From contig JAHBWC010000088.1 of the NCBI GenBank assembly GCA_019637225.1, forward strand, positions 1 to 34,654: a stretch of 34,654 nt of DNA, written 5' to 3'. Every line of letters begins with the position of its first letter. Position 1 is the stretch's first letter. The notes below the pieces were generated by a model, which saw nothing but the letters and a program-made list of their open reading frames with translations, did not search any database and was not told the origin of the DNA. The position numbers and the translations under genes are program-made. Shown here piece by piece: positions 1 to 7,224 of the stretch. Origin of the DNA: Labilithrix sp. (GTDB taxonomy: Bacteria; Myxococcota_A; Polyangia; Polyangiales; Polyangiaceae).

Positions 1-1
1 G

Positions 2-1150
2 GAGCCGCGCATCCCCGCCGTGGCCGCGCCGCCGCCGCGTCCCCCCGCGGCGAACGCGCGCAAGGCGACGATGATGGGCGTCGGCCTGCCGGCGCCTTCG
101 AGCGCGCCCGGCGCGGAGAACAAGAACGAGCTGCCGACGCTCAACGCCGAGATCGAGCCTGTCGCGATCGAAGCCGCCGCTGCGGCCGCGGCCGCAGCCG
201 CGCCGCCGGAGCCGACGCCCGCGCCGAAGCCGGCGGGAGGGATGTTCCCGAAGCTCGAGCACGATCCGGCGCCGTTCGACTCGGTGAAAGAGCCGACGGT
301 GATGAAGCAGGCGGCGGAGCTCCTCGAAGAGGCGCTCCGCGAGGCCGGCGGATCGCTCGACGAGATCGGCCAGAACCCGCTGTTCTCCCAGAGCTCGCAG
401 CGCGGCGGGAAGGTCGAGGAGCACTCGCCTCCGAGCGATCTGCAGCAGTCGGGCGACACGCTGATGATGACGTCTCCGCTCGGCGCCGCCGGGGCGTCGC
501 ACGCCTCGCCGACCTCCGCCGCGACGCCGCCTCCCGCCGCGACCGCGCCGGTGGCCGCGAAGTCGTCGCCGCCGCCTGCCGCCGAGCCGGCCAAGCCCAT
601 CGGTCCGAGCATCCACCCGCCCGCGAGGAAGAAGGGCGGCGGAGGTCTCGTCGCCGGCCTCGTCGTCGTCGCGCTCCTCGTCGGCGGTGGCGTGTTCGCG
701 TACAAGTCGGGCGCGCTCGACAGCGTGCTCGGCGCGCAGCCGGCGCCCACCGACAGCGCCGAGCCGACGCCCACGCCGAGCGCTTCGGAGAGCGCGGCGG
801 CCACGGCGGAGCCGGTCGAGGCGGGTGCGTCACCGGCCGAGAGTGAAGACGCTGGCGCGGCGCTCGCCGCGGCGAGCGACGACGACGCTGGCGCGACCGC
901 CGCGGTCGACGCCGGCGCAGCCGCGAAGGAAGCCGACACGGCGGTCGAGCCGACGCCGGCGCCTCCGAAGCCCGCTCCGCCCGCGCCGGTCGTGAGGCCG
1001 AAGCCCGCGCCGAAGCCGCCTCCGCCGCCGCCGGATCCGGACCACCAACCCACGCCGCCGGATCCCGAGCCCAGCCCGCCGTCGACCGCGACTGCGCCCG
1101 CGCCGGCTCCGGCACCCGCGCCGACCCCGACGGCCGCGCCGGAGCTCTGA
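2..1150 (+). CDS. Pro/Ala-rich single-pass membrane protein, 5'-truncated by window edge
   Basis: The reading frame is open from base 2, so this is the C-terminal part of a longer protein; the GTG at 20 is only the first in-frame start-like codon. Numbering from that GTG, there is a poly-Ala run at about residues 52-61, an Ala/Pro-rich spacer, one hydrophobic segment at about 208-227 (GLVAGLVVVALLVGGGVFAY) preceded by RKK, and a long Pro/Ala/Asp-rich tail. The short motif KATMMGVG near the start resembles the 'ATMMGV' peptides common in myxobacterial proteins with an N-terminal FHA, zinc-ribbon or kinase domain; that is a recollection of style, not a domain call. The basic residues precede the TM, which fits the N-terminal part being cytoplasmic and the Pro-rich tail periplasmic. 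The missing N-terminus would decide the function. Confidence 0.7.
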   Translation, partial: EPRIPAVAAPPPRPPAANARKATMMGVGLPAPSSAPGAENKNELPTLNAEIEPVAIEAAAAAAAAAAPPEPTPAPKPAGGMFPKLEHDPAPFDSVKEPTVMKQAAELLEEALREAGGSLDEIGQNPLFSQSSQRGGKVEEHSPPSDLQQSGDTLMMTSPLGAAGASHASPTSAATPPPAATAPVAAKSSPPPAAEPAKPIGPSIHPPARKKGGGGLVAGLVVVALLVGGGVFAYKSGALDSVLGAQPAPTDSAEPTPTPSASESAAATAEPVEAGASPAESEDAGAALAAASDDDAGATAAVDAGAAAKEADTAVEPTPAPPKPAPPAPVVRPKPAPKPPPPPPDPDHQPTPPDPEPSPPSTATAPAPAPAPAPTPTAAPEL

Positions 1151-1172
1151 GCGGTCGTCGCGCCGCGCGAGG

Positions 1173-1811
1173 TCAGCGCGTGAGGAAGGGGTTCTTCGCG
1201 CGCTCCTCGCCGATCGTGGTCTCGGGGCCATGACCGGGGACGACGATGGCGTCGTCCGGCAGTGTGAGGATCTTCTCGCGGAGCGACTTCATGATGAGGC
1301 CGCTGTCGCCGCCCCACAGATCGGTGCGGCCGATGCCGCGACGGAAGAGTGTGTCGCCCGAGAAGACGCGCGTTCCGTCGTCTGTCTTCACGACGAACGT
1401 GACGCTTCCCGGCGTGTGGCCGGGCGTATGGAGCACGCCGAGCTCGACGCTCCCGGCGCTCAGCGACTCGCCGTCCTTCAGCGAGCCCTCCATCTCGACG
1501 GTCTCCGGCAGCGGGACCCCGAGCATCGCCGCCTGGACCGGGAGGAGGTCGTAGAGGAAGCGGTCGGCCTCGTGGATGCACGCCCGCGCGTTGCTCTTCC
1601 GCTGCACGGCCGCCGTCGCTCCGACGTGATCGATATGCGTGTGCGTGTGAACGATCGCGTCGACGGTCGCTCCGAGCGCGCTGAGCCTCTCCTCGATGAG
1701 CTCGAAGTCACCGCCGGGATCGACGACGATCGCGCGCTTCGTCGTCGCATCGACGACGAGCGAGCAGTTGCACCCGAGCGGCCCAGCAGGAAACGTTTCG
1801 ACGGTGATCAC
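1173..1811 (-). CDS. Metallo-beta-lactamase-fold hydrolase (glyoxalase II-like)
   Basis: 212 residues, a typical length for small YcbL-type glyoxalase II-like hydrolases. The di-metal site is complete: H57-T-H59-I-D61-H62 (THTHIDH), then H132 in HTPGHTPGS, D153 in SGDTLF and H194 in VPGHGPETT. The closing stretch GPETTIGEERAKNPFL is characteristic of the YcbL-like branch, which hydrolyses thioesters such as S-lactoylglutathione in the cytoplasm; the true substrate cannot be read from sequence. No signal peptide is visible. The start is GTG at 1811-1809, supported by AAGGGG about 9 nt upstream on the minus strand. It converges on the preceding Pro-rich gene with a 22-base gap and diverges from the tRNA-Gln unit. 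Confidence 0.93.
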   Translation of the reverse strand: MITVETFPAGPLGCNCSLVVDATTKRAIVVDPGGDFELIEERLSALGATVDAIVHTHTHIDHVGATAAVQRKSNARACIHEADRFLYDLLPVQAAMLGVPLPETVEMEGSLKDGESLSAGSVELGVLHTPGHTPGSVTFVVKTDDGTRVFSGDTLFRRGIGRTDLWGGDSGLIMKSLREKILTLPDDAIVVPGHGPETTIGEERAKNPFLTR

Positions 1812-1946
1812 GCAGCGTGCCCCTTAGCACGAGCCGCAAGCTCGAGTGGAGCCCCGCGCATCCCTCGCGACGTCGAGCTCCGCGCTCTGCGCGCGCGGAG
1901 CGCTCCGAAGCGAGCCGCCGCCGCAGCGCGCGGGCCGTGCGACATC

Positions 1947-1974
1947 TTGCAAACCCCCGGCGCTCGGCTACTTT
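1947..1974 (+). promoter_or_regulatory. Promoter of first tRNA-Gln
   Basis: A -35-like TTGCAA at 1947-1952 and a -10-like TACTTT at 1969-1974 are separated by 16 bases and end 11 bases before the mature tRNA. The same arrangement is conserved ahead of the second tRNA-Gln, which supports it being functional. Confidence 0.6.
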
Positions 1975-1985
1975 GAGCGCGTCCT

Positions 1986-2059
1986 TCCGGCGTCGTCTAA
2001 TGGCAGGACAGAGGATTTTGATTCCTCTTACGAAAGTTCGAATCTTTCCGCCGGAACCA
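1986..2059 (+). tRNA. tRNA-Gln (anticodon TTG), copy 1
   Basis: Full cloverleaf. Acceptor TCCGGCG pairs with CGCCGGA (2049-2055), anticodon stem GAGGA/TCCTC encloses loop TTTTGAT (anticodon TTG), and the T arm GAAAG-TTCGAAT-CTTTC is perfect. The discriminator is A at 2056 and CCA (2057-2059) is encoded. It differs from the second copy in part of the anticodon loop and in the variable/T arm, so it is not a recent exact duplicate of the whole tRNA, although the 5' half and promoter are almost identical. Confidence 0.95.
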
Positions 2060-2381
2060 ACCCACCTACCCGTGACGGCGCCTTCCTCCGAGCCGCTCGG
2101 GCGAGCGGCCTCGTCGGCCTTCGTGAGGAGCCGGACGTTCACGCGTTGGAGCGTCATTCGCGCGAGCTCAGCGCAGCTCGAGTCGACGATGCCGCGAGCG
2201 GCTGGTCTCTCGTACACGACGGGGCGACGCACGTGCCAAAGATCGGCGAGCGCGAAGGCGCGAAGGCGAATCGAGGGCGTCACCCGTTCGTGCGACGGGT
2301 CCTCGCCTCCGCCACGTGAACGGTGGCGACCTCCGGCTCGTCCAACCTGTCCTTCCTTCTACCCATGCTGGAGAAACGTCG
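2060..2381. other. Gene-free spacer between tRNA-Gln copy 1 and the lipoprotein gene
   Basis: 322 bases without a gene I can support. A minus-strand frame beginning at 2283 is open and uses plausible codons, but it runs straight into the tRNA and past it with no recognisable product. No clear terminator hairpin was found after the tRNA. A plausible ribosome-binding site (GGAG at 2370-2373) near the right end serves the following lipoprotein gene. Confidence 0.5.
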
Positions 2382-3764
2382 ATGACCTACGCGCGCTCTC
2401 TTCTCGTCTCGCCGCTGTCGCTCTTCCTCGTCTCGGCACTCGTCGCTGCCTGCGAGACGACGTCGACGAACGGCGAACCAAGCGAGCCGTCCGACAGTCC
2501 CGACGCGAGTGTTCCGTCGACCTGTCCACCCGTCACCGGTGAGGGAACGGTCCACCGAATGACGTTGGAGCAGGACGAGACCTGGACGGCCGAAGGAAGC
2601 CCGCACATCCTCGAAGCGGGTCTTCGGATCGGTGAAGGGAAGACGGTCACGCTCGAGCCGTGCGCCGTCGTGAGGCTCGCGGAGCGCGCCGGCATCCTGG
2701 TCGAGGGCAAGCTCCTCGCAGAGGGCAAGGCGGACAAACCGATCCGCATCGAGCGCGCGGATCCGGCGGCCGCGTGGGCCTCGATCGAGACGCGGAAGGG
2801 CTCGGAGCTTCGGATGTCGTACGTGACGATCGAAGGCGGCGGAAACGCCAACGGCGGCCGCCCCACGCAGTTCGGGATGATCGACGTACGCGGCGATCAG
2901 GACCTCCCGCCGCAACCGATCTTCTTCGCCGATCACGTGACGGTGAAGGGCTCGGAGTCGCTCGGCATCTGGGCCCGCGAGGGCGGCTCGTTCGCGCCTG
3001 GCTCCCAGAACCTGACGGTCACGGAGGGGAAGTCGTTCCCGGTCCTGATCTGGGGCCGCGCTGCGGGCACGCTCCCGAGCGGCACGTACACCGGCAACAC
3101 CACCGACGAGGTCTTCCTCCCTGCGAACGGTACGCGCGACGCCGTGGAGGAGGACATGACCCTGCACCATCGCGGAGTGCCCTATCGGGTCGGCGGCGAT
3201 ACCGGCGGGAGCTCCTTCGTCGTCGGCAAGTCCAACGGCCCCGCGCCGCTCCTCACGATCGAAGCCGGCGTCACGATGCGCTTCGCGAAGGGCGTCGCCT
3301 TCCAGCTCGCCCACACCCAGGACACCGCCGACGGCGCCCTCCACGCCGAGGGGACGGCCGACAAGCCGATCGTCTTCACGTCCGCCGAGTCGTCGCCCGC
3401 GGCAGGAGACTGGCCTGGCATCCTCATCGGCGGCACGCCGGATGCGAGAGACAAGATCGCATACGCCGAGATCTCCTACGCGGGCGGCGTGTCCCGGATC
3501 TCGAGCTACGGCTGCCCCAGCGCGCTCGGGACGACCTTCGCCAACGAGGCCGCGGTCGTCGTCTATGGTGGACAGCCCGCCGGCGTGTTCGTCACCCACA
3601 CGAAGATCGACAGCAGCGCCGGTGACGGCATCGTCCGCGGCTGGACCGGGGACGCGCTCGACTTCCTCGCGACGAACACGTTCACCAACATCTCCCGCTG
3701 CAACCAGACGTTCCCCAAGCCGAGCGACGCCGTGTGCCCCAGCCCGGCTCCGTGTCCGAAGTGA
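2382..3764 (+). CDS. Secreted lipoprotein, predicted right-handed parallel beta-helix
   Basis: I start at ATG 2382 (460 residues) rather than an upstream in-frame codon because GGAG lies 8 nt before it and the protein then begins with a clean lipoprotein signal: MTYARSLL..., hydrophobic core, lipobox LVAAC (Cys 24). A Pro/Ser/Asp linker follows. The rest has recurring turns of the type 'GTADKPIVFTSAE', 'LTIEAGVTMRFAKG' and 'EGKADKPIRIERAD', typical of parallel beta-helix surface proteins in myxobacteria: a hydrophobic 'A-G-T-x-D-K-P-I' rung repeated along the chain. Cys pairs near the C-terminus (RCNQ..., VCPSPAPCPK) may form disulfides. Its substrate is unknown. A decayed C-terminal copy lies at 4980-5301, on the far side of the second tRNA-Gln. 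Confidence 0.88.
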   Translation: MTYARSLLVSPLSLFLVSALVAACETTSTNGEPSEPSDSPDASVPSTCPPVTGEGTVHRMTLEQDETWTAEGSPHILEAGLRIGEGKTVTLEPCAVVRLAERAGILVEGKLLAEGKADKPIRIERADPAAAWASIETRKGSELRMSYVTIEGGGNANGGRPTQFGMIDVRGDQDLPPQPIFFADHVTVKGSESLGIWAREGGSFAPGSQNLTVTEGKSFPVLIWGRAAGTLPSGTYTGNTTDEVFLPANGTRDAVEEDMTLHHRGVPYRVGGDTGGSSFVVGKSNGPAPLLTIEAGVTMRFAKGVAFQLAHTQDTADGALHAEGTADKPIVFTSAESSPAAGDWPGILIGGTPDARDKIAYAEISYAGGVSRISSYGCPSALGTTFANEAAVVVYGGQPAGVFVTHTKIDSSAGDGIVRGWTGDALDFLATNTFTNISRCNQTFPKPSDAVCPSPAPCPK

Positions 3765-3885
3765 TCGTCGGCTTCGGCGCGGAGCCAGGCAGCGCGGTTG
3801 AACCTCGACACGCGGATCGTGGCTCGCGTGCGCTGCGCGTCTACGTGGGCAGGCTCGAGCGTGGACGAGCCCGCGCGGGACCGCT

Positions 3886-3914
3886 GTGCAAAGACGCCTC
3901 GGCTCGGCTATTTT
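3886..3914 (+). promoter_or_regulatory. Promoter of second tRNA-Gln
   Basis: GTGCAA (3886-3891) and TATTTT (3909-3914) are 17 bases apart. Bases 3902-3960 match 1962-2020 with a single mismatch (the third base of the -10 box), so promoter and 5' half of the tRNA were duplicated together. Confidence 0.6.
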
Positions 3915-3925
3915 GAGCGCGTCCT

Positions 3926-3999
3926 TCCGGCGTCGTCTAATGGCAGGACAGAGGATTTTGGATCCTCTTATCGGGGTTCGAATCCCTGCGCCGGAACCA
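3926..3999 (+). tRNA. tRNA-Gln (anticodon TTG), copy 2
   Basis: Acceptor TCCGGCG/CGCCGGA (3989-3995), anticodon stem GAGGA/TCCTC with loop TTTTGGA (anticodon TTG), T arm CGGGG-TTCGAAT-CCCTG (one G-T pair), discriminator A, encoded CCA. Its T arm is the more canonical of the two copies. The last 19 bases before the terminal A (3980-3998) reappear exactly at 4863-4881. Confidence 0.95.
3980..3998 (+). repeat. Left copy of 19-bp tRNA 3'-end direct repeat (att-like)
   Basis: GAATCCCTGCGCCGGAACC, inside tRNA-Gln copy 2, is repeated exactly at 4863-4881 (883 bases apart, same orientation). The similarity extends three bases further left (GTT) after one mismatch. A direct repeat of a tRNA 3' end is what site-specific integration into a tRNA gene leaves behind. 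Confidence 0.75.
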
Positions 4000-4043
4000 C
4001 TTTCGAGGCCACTTTCCCGCTACGCCTGGATAGCGGACGCGGT

Positions 4044-4064
4044 CGTTGCCAGCCCGTAGCCACG
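4044..4064 (+). repeat. Imperfect 21-bp direct repeat, left copy
   Basis: CGTTGCCAGCCCGTAGCCACG is matched at 17 of 21 positions by 4710-4730. The two copies flank the orphan gene 4141-4701. Confidence 0.4.
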
Positions 4065-4140
4065 GTTCCGACGTCGAAGATCCCGCCGACGCCGACGACT
4101 GACCCTGGACTCTACGTCGGCTGGCCCCAGGCTCATCGCT

Positions 4141-4701
4141 ATGGGCTGGGACGTGGATGGCATCGTCGGAGAGTCGCGTTGGATCAAGCTGCTCTACAGC
4201 GACGCTGCGCAGGTAGTGCTGGCGCAGTTCGAACGCGACATCGCGGAGCAACGTTCGAATCGGTCACTCTACATCCGTCCACGGGATGGCGCGGAGTATC
4301 GACGGGTCTTCGGCGAGGACGACTTCACGAGCGCACATGATGTCGTGCTCTCGCCGCGCTCGCTCTTCGCCTTCTTCTTGGTTTTCTTCGCAAGCGAACG
4401 GAAGCTGCCGTCGCGCGGCTGGAATATCCGCGAGGTCGCGCGCCTCGACCTTCGTTCTGGAGAGGTCACGACCGCGCTCGACATGAAGCTCTACAGGGAG
4501 CGGAACGACGACGGATGGGTCTCGGGGCTGATCGATGTCGACGACGACGGGACCACGATCCTGTGCAAGACCGCAGCGCACCGGGAGCCCAAGCCGTCAG
4601 AAGGACCGCGCTACGGTAAGATCGACTACAGCCTCTCGCGCGTCACGCTCGCAACGGGCGAGGTCGAACGCATCACGCTCCTGCGCAACACCGGATTCTG
4701 A
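4141..4701 (+). CDS. Orphan hypothetical protein (186 aa)
   Basis: I do not recognise this protein. It has no signal peptide, but there is a short hydrophobic stretch near residue 75 (SLFAFFLVFFA). The C-terminal half has two strand-turn units (VARLDLRSGEVTTALD and LSRVTLATGEVERITL) and an IDVDDDGTTILCK segment, reminiscent of WD40/TolB-like propeller blades; this is only a resemblance. The start is the first in-frame ATG; the upstream bases lack a strong ribosome-binding site, so the start is uncertain. The gene sits alone inside the interval bounded by the tRNA-Gln 3' repeats and is somewhat less GC-rich than its neighbours, consistent with a transferred origin. It could be a fragment of a longer propeller protein. 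Confidence 0.6.
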   Translation: MGWDVDGIVGESRWIKLLYSDAAQVVLAQFERDIAEQRSNRSLYIRPRDGAEYRRVFGEDDFTSAHDVVLSPRSLFAFFLVFFASERKLPSRGWNIREVARLDLRSGEVTTALDMKLYRERNDDGWVSGLIDVDDDGTTILCKTAAHREPKPSEGPRYGKIDYSLSRVTLATGEVERITLLRNTGF

Positions 4702-4709
4702 TGATGGCG

Positions 4710-4730
4710 CGTTGCCAACCTGTTGCCACG
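4710..4730 (+). repeat. Imperfect 21-bp direct repeat, right copy
   Basis: CGTTGCCAACCTGTTGCCACG begins 8 bases after the stop of the orphan gene and matches 4044-4064 at 17 of 21 positions. Confidence 0.4.
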
Positions 4731-4862
4731 ACCGAGGTGCACGGTGGGGAATTCGCGGAGACTCGCGAGGACTCGATCGCGGTGCCGACGCAGCGGAATT
4801 CTCGAACCCGTGACGAAAGACGAGCGACATCGCCAGCCTGGTTGATGCCGTTCTTAGAGTTA

Positions 4863-4881
4863 GAATCCCTGCGCCGGAACC
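4863..4881 (+). repeat. Detached tRNA-Gln 3' end (att-like right copy or tRNA pseudogene)
   Basis: Exact copy of bases 3980-3998 of tRNA-Gln copy 2: T-arm 3' strand, acceptor 3' strand, discriminator and CC. The bases to the left show only scattered matches, so there is no intact tRNA here. It lies about 0.1 kb upstream of the decayed lipoprotein gene, mirroring the order tRNA then lipoprotein at 1986-3764. Confidence 0.75.
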
Positions 4882-4979
4882 CATCTCCCACCGCGATTCT
4901 CGGGGATCGTTGTCCGGTGTAGCCAGAGGTGAAGCAAGGACCGCGTGCTCGCAGACGTTCTGTGGCTCTGGTTCGGCAA

Positions 4980-5301
4980 CGTCCCTCCACCGAGAACAAG
5001 CTCGATCACGTCGTCATCGAGTACGCCGGCGCCGACTGCGGCTGCAGCCTTGCACCGTGCAGCGACGTCACCACGAGGGCGCCTTGATGCTCAGCGACCG
5101 TCCGGCGGGCGGGACAGCCTTCATCACGAACGCGACGATCCGCCAGTCGCCGGGCACGGCATCGTCGAGGGGTGGCGCGACGACGGCGACACGGCCATCG
5201 ACTTCATGCCGACGAACACGTTCGACGACGTGAGCGGCTGCGTTCCGACCAGGCCTCTCGACACTCGAGACTGTGCAGCGCCGAAGCCCGCGCGCTGGTG
5301 A
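4980..5301 (+). pseudogene. Frameshifted C-terminal remnant of the beta-helix lipoprotein
   Basis: Three consecutive frames match the last ~110 residues of the lipoprotein at 2382-3764. From about 4989 the frame reads NKLDHVVIEYAGADCG (parent DKIAYAEISYAGG) and stops at 5087. From about 5081 a second frame reads LMLSDRPAGGTAFITNATI (parent VVVYGGQPAGVFVTHTKI). From about 5152 a third frame reads GHGIVEGW and then DTAIDFMPTNTFDDVSGC (parent GDGIVRGW, DALDFLATNTFTNISRC), ending at TGA 5301. At least two frameshifts and loss of some 350 N-terminal residues make it non-functional. The residue changes show the copy is old or had diverged before decay. Confidence 0.8.
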
Positions 5302-5312
5302 GCGGCGTCCTG

Positions 5313-5322
5313 TTTACGTAAA
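5313..5322. promoter_or_regulatory. 10-bp AT-rich perfect palindrome upstream of the propeller lipoprotein
   Basis: TTTACGTAAA lies 47 bases before the ATG at 5370. In such GC-rich DNA an AT-rich perfect palindrome in a promoter-sized gap could be an operator or part of a promoter, but it is short and may be chance. Confidence 0.25.
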
Positions 5323-5369
5323 TCCCTCGGCGCTTCCGGCACCTCCAGACGCGCTCCTACGATGGGGAC

Positions 5370-6500
5370 ATGATGCATCGAGCTTCCGCTTGGATCATGT
5401 CGATGGCCTTCGCTTTCGCTGCCGCGTGCACACCGACCGCGTCCTCCGAGTCGTCGAGCTCCGGCGGCGACGGGGCGTCGTCGGGTTCGCCCGGCGGGGC
5501 GTCGAGCTCGTCCGGGGGCTCCTCGGGCGCCAGTGGTGGTCCCGAGCTGCCCGCGGGGACGCTCCTCTACGTCCGGGCCGAGACGAAGGACCACGACATC
5601 CTCGTCGCCCGCGATCTCGAGAGCGGCGACGAGCGCGTCGTCACCGACCTCACCGGCGACGGCAGCTCCGGGTGGAACCTCGACAGCTACGCGCTGTCGG
5701 CCGACCGACGTCGAATCGCGATCGCGTCGCTCTACGGACCGACGAAGGACGACACGGCGACCGGGCTCGCGACGCGCGCGATCTGGTCTCTTGCGACCGA
5801 CGGCACCGACTTTCGCCGCCTCACCCCGACCTTCGCCAACAAGAGCGGCGGACGGAGCAGCTACCAGATCGACGTAGGCAAGCCGATGTGGACGGCGGAC
5901 GGGTCGAGCGTCGTCTACGGCTTTGGCGAGTACTGGATGGAGGGATCAAGCCTCAAGGGTGGGTCGTTCCCGTGGGTCGTCTCCGCGGCAGGTGGCGGGA
6001 CGCCGGCGGGGATTCCGACCTCGACCGCATGCACCGTCATCTACCCGTCGCGAAACCCCAAGACCGGCGACATGCTCTACATCCACAACGTGTGCATCCC
6101 GGGCCAAGGCGAGCGCGGCCTCTATCTCTACCCGGAGGCCGGGAGCAAGAGCCCGCAGCAGCTTCTCGATTCGTCGGCCAGCGGCATCGACATCTACCAC
6201 GCGAGCCCGAGCTGGCTCGCCGACGGGAGCGGCTTTCTCTTCATCGGCTCGAGCGCGGAGACGAACCAGGACCTGGCCATCTTCGCGTATGACGCTTCTG
6301 CCGGGACGGCGACGATCGTCGCGACCTCGCCCGCAGACACCTACGTGCGCGGCGTCGCGATCTCGCCGGACGCCACGAAGATCGTCTACTGCCTCGAGAC
6401 GGACTCGAAGCGGGATCTGCACCTCCTCGACGTCTCCAAGGCGCCCGCTACCGACAAGGCGATCACGAGCGACGGCACGAGCTGCCATCCGTCGTTCTGA
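5370..6500 (+). CDS. Lipoprotein with TolB/PD40-like beta-propeller
   Basis: 376 residues. The N-terminus MMHRASAWIMSMAFAFAAAC is a lipoprotein signal with the lipobox FAAAC, followed by a low-complexity Ser/Gly linker. The mature part shows repeated propeller-like units: 'LYVRAETKDHDILVARDLES', 'LSADRRRIAIAS', 'WTADGSSVVYGFG', 'WLADGSGFLFIG' and 'ISPDATKIVYCLE', each with the (S/A)xDGxxIxF pattern of PD40/WD40-like blades seen in TolB and related proteins. It is probably outer-membrane- or periplasm-anchored; a binding rather than catalytic role is likely, and the ligand is unknown. Either of two adjacent ATGs (5370, 5373) could be used; GGGG before them is slightly better spaced for 5373. 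It converges on the next gene with about 100 bases between. Confidence 0.88.
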   Translation: MMHRASAWIMSMAFAFAAACTPTASSESSSSGGDGASSGSPGGASSSSGGSSGASGGPELPAGTLLYVRAETKDHDILVARDLESGDERVVTDLTGDGSSGWNLDSYALSADRRRIAIASLYGPTKDDTATGLATRAIWSLATDGTDFRRLTPTFANKSGGRSSYQIDVGKPMWTADGSSVVYGFGEYWMEGSSLKGGSFPWVVSAAGGGTPAGIPTSTACTVIYPSRNPKTGDMLYIHNVCIPGQGERGLYLYPEAGSKSPQQLLDSSASGIDIYHASPSWLADGSGFLFIGSSAETNQDLAIFAYDASAGTATIVATSPADTYVRGVAISPDATKIVYCLETDSKRDLHLLDVSKAPATDKAITSDGTSCHPSF

Positions 6501-6605
6501 CGCGCGGCTCGACCGTCACGCATCACTCCGCGATCAACGGCGGCCTGAGCTTTTCCTCGACCGGCCTGAACGCACACGCGAAGCTCCGCAGCCGCCTCGA
6601 ACCCC

Positions 6606-7088
6606 TCACATAGGTCCGTACGCGCGGGGGCGCGGCCATGCGCCGAAGGCGATCGCGGCGAGGCCGAGCGCGATCGCGAGCGCGCATCCGCCGAGGGCGA
6701 GCTTCAAGCCGATCGGAAGAACGACCGGAGGATCGGGCGCGAGCGCACCGATGGCGTGGGGCGCGGCGACCGCCTCGATGCGCCACACCTCGTCGGCGCT
6801 CGCCGAGCCGGTGACGCGGCAGAGCCGCTCGCCCTCGTCGACGCCCACCGGCGCACCGTCTTCGCGCCGAACCGTGAGCTTGCAACGCTCCCCCGCGGGC
6901 TGGTCCACCCACACCACGTGGGGACCCGCGCTGAGCGGTGGCGTCCGAACCTCGCCGGACGCGGGAGGGAAGTTCCACGACGGGCTGGGAGGCTCGAAGA
7001 ACGAGATCGTCACGATGAGCGCCGAGCAGCCCGCGAAACCGCCGGCGACCAGCAGCAGCACCCCGAAGACGATCGCCGCGGCCCGCAT
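6606..7088 (-). CDS. Small two-TM membrane protein of unknown function
   Basis: 160 residues. It has an N-terminal hydrophobic segment (about residues 3-20), a roughly 100-residue soluble region rich in Pro, Val and Asp/Glu (includes GPHVVWVDQPAGERC), and a C-terminal hydrophobic segment (about 125-149, LKLALGGCALAIALGLAAIAF) followed by a short basic tail. The Cys at position 21 within GFAGCSA could act as a lipobox, but the following residues are also hydrophobic, so a plain TM anchor is equally likely. No family was recognised. The start is ATG at 7088; GGGG lies immediately upstream. It stands alone on the minus strand between two plus-strand lipoprotein genes. Confidence 0.65.
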   Translation of the reverse strand: MRAAAIVFGVLLLVAGGFAGCSALIVTISFFEPPSPSWNFPPASGEVRTPPLSAGPHVVWVDQPAGERCKLTVRREDGAPVGVDEGERLCRVTGSASADEVWRIEAVAAPHAIGALAPDPPVVLPIGLKLALGGCALAIALGLAAIAFGAWPRPRAYGPM

Positions 7089-7224
7089 CCCCGGTCAGCG
7101 TACCGCGCCTTGCCGGAGCTCCGTTCGCTCGATATTTCCGAGGTGCCGCGAGCCCTCGTCGCCCGCTCCGATCGCGGTGGAAGGGACGATTGCTCGAGCG
7201 AGCCGCGCCCGGTAGCTTGGTGTG

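Larger units (their letters stand above)
4000..4881 (+). mobile_element. Possible small insertion or integration remnant bounded by tRNA-Gln 3' ends
   Basis: The interval between the intact tRNA-Gln 3' end and its detached 19-bp copy holds one orphan gene (4141-4701), a pair of imperfect 21-base direct repeats (4044-4064 and 4710-4730), and no integrase or transposase. Base composition looks somewhat less GC-rich than the flanks. Beyond the right copy lies the remnant of the lipoprotein that follows tRNA copy 1 in intact form, so the interval appears to have been inserted between tRNA and gene. An alternative is that the right copy is simply the last piece of a third, decayed tRNA-Gln gene. 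Confidence 0.35.
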
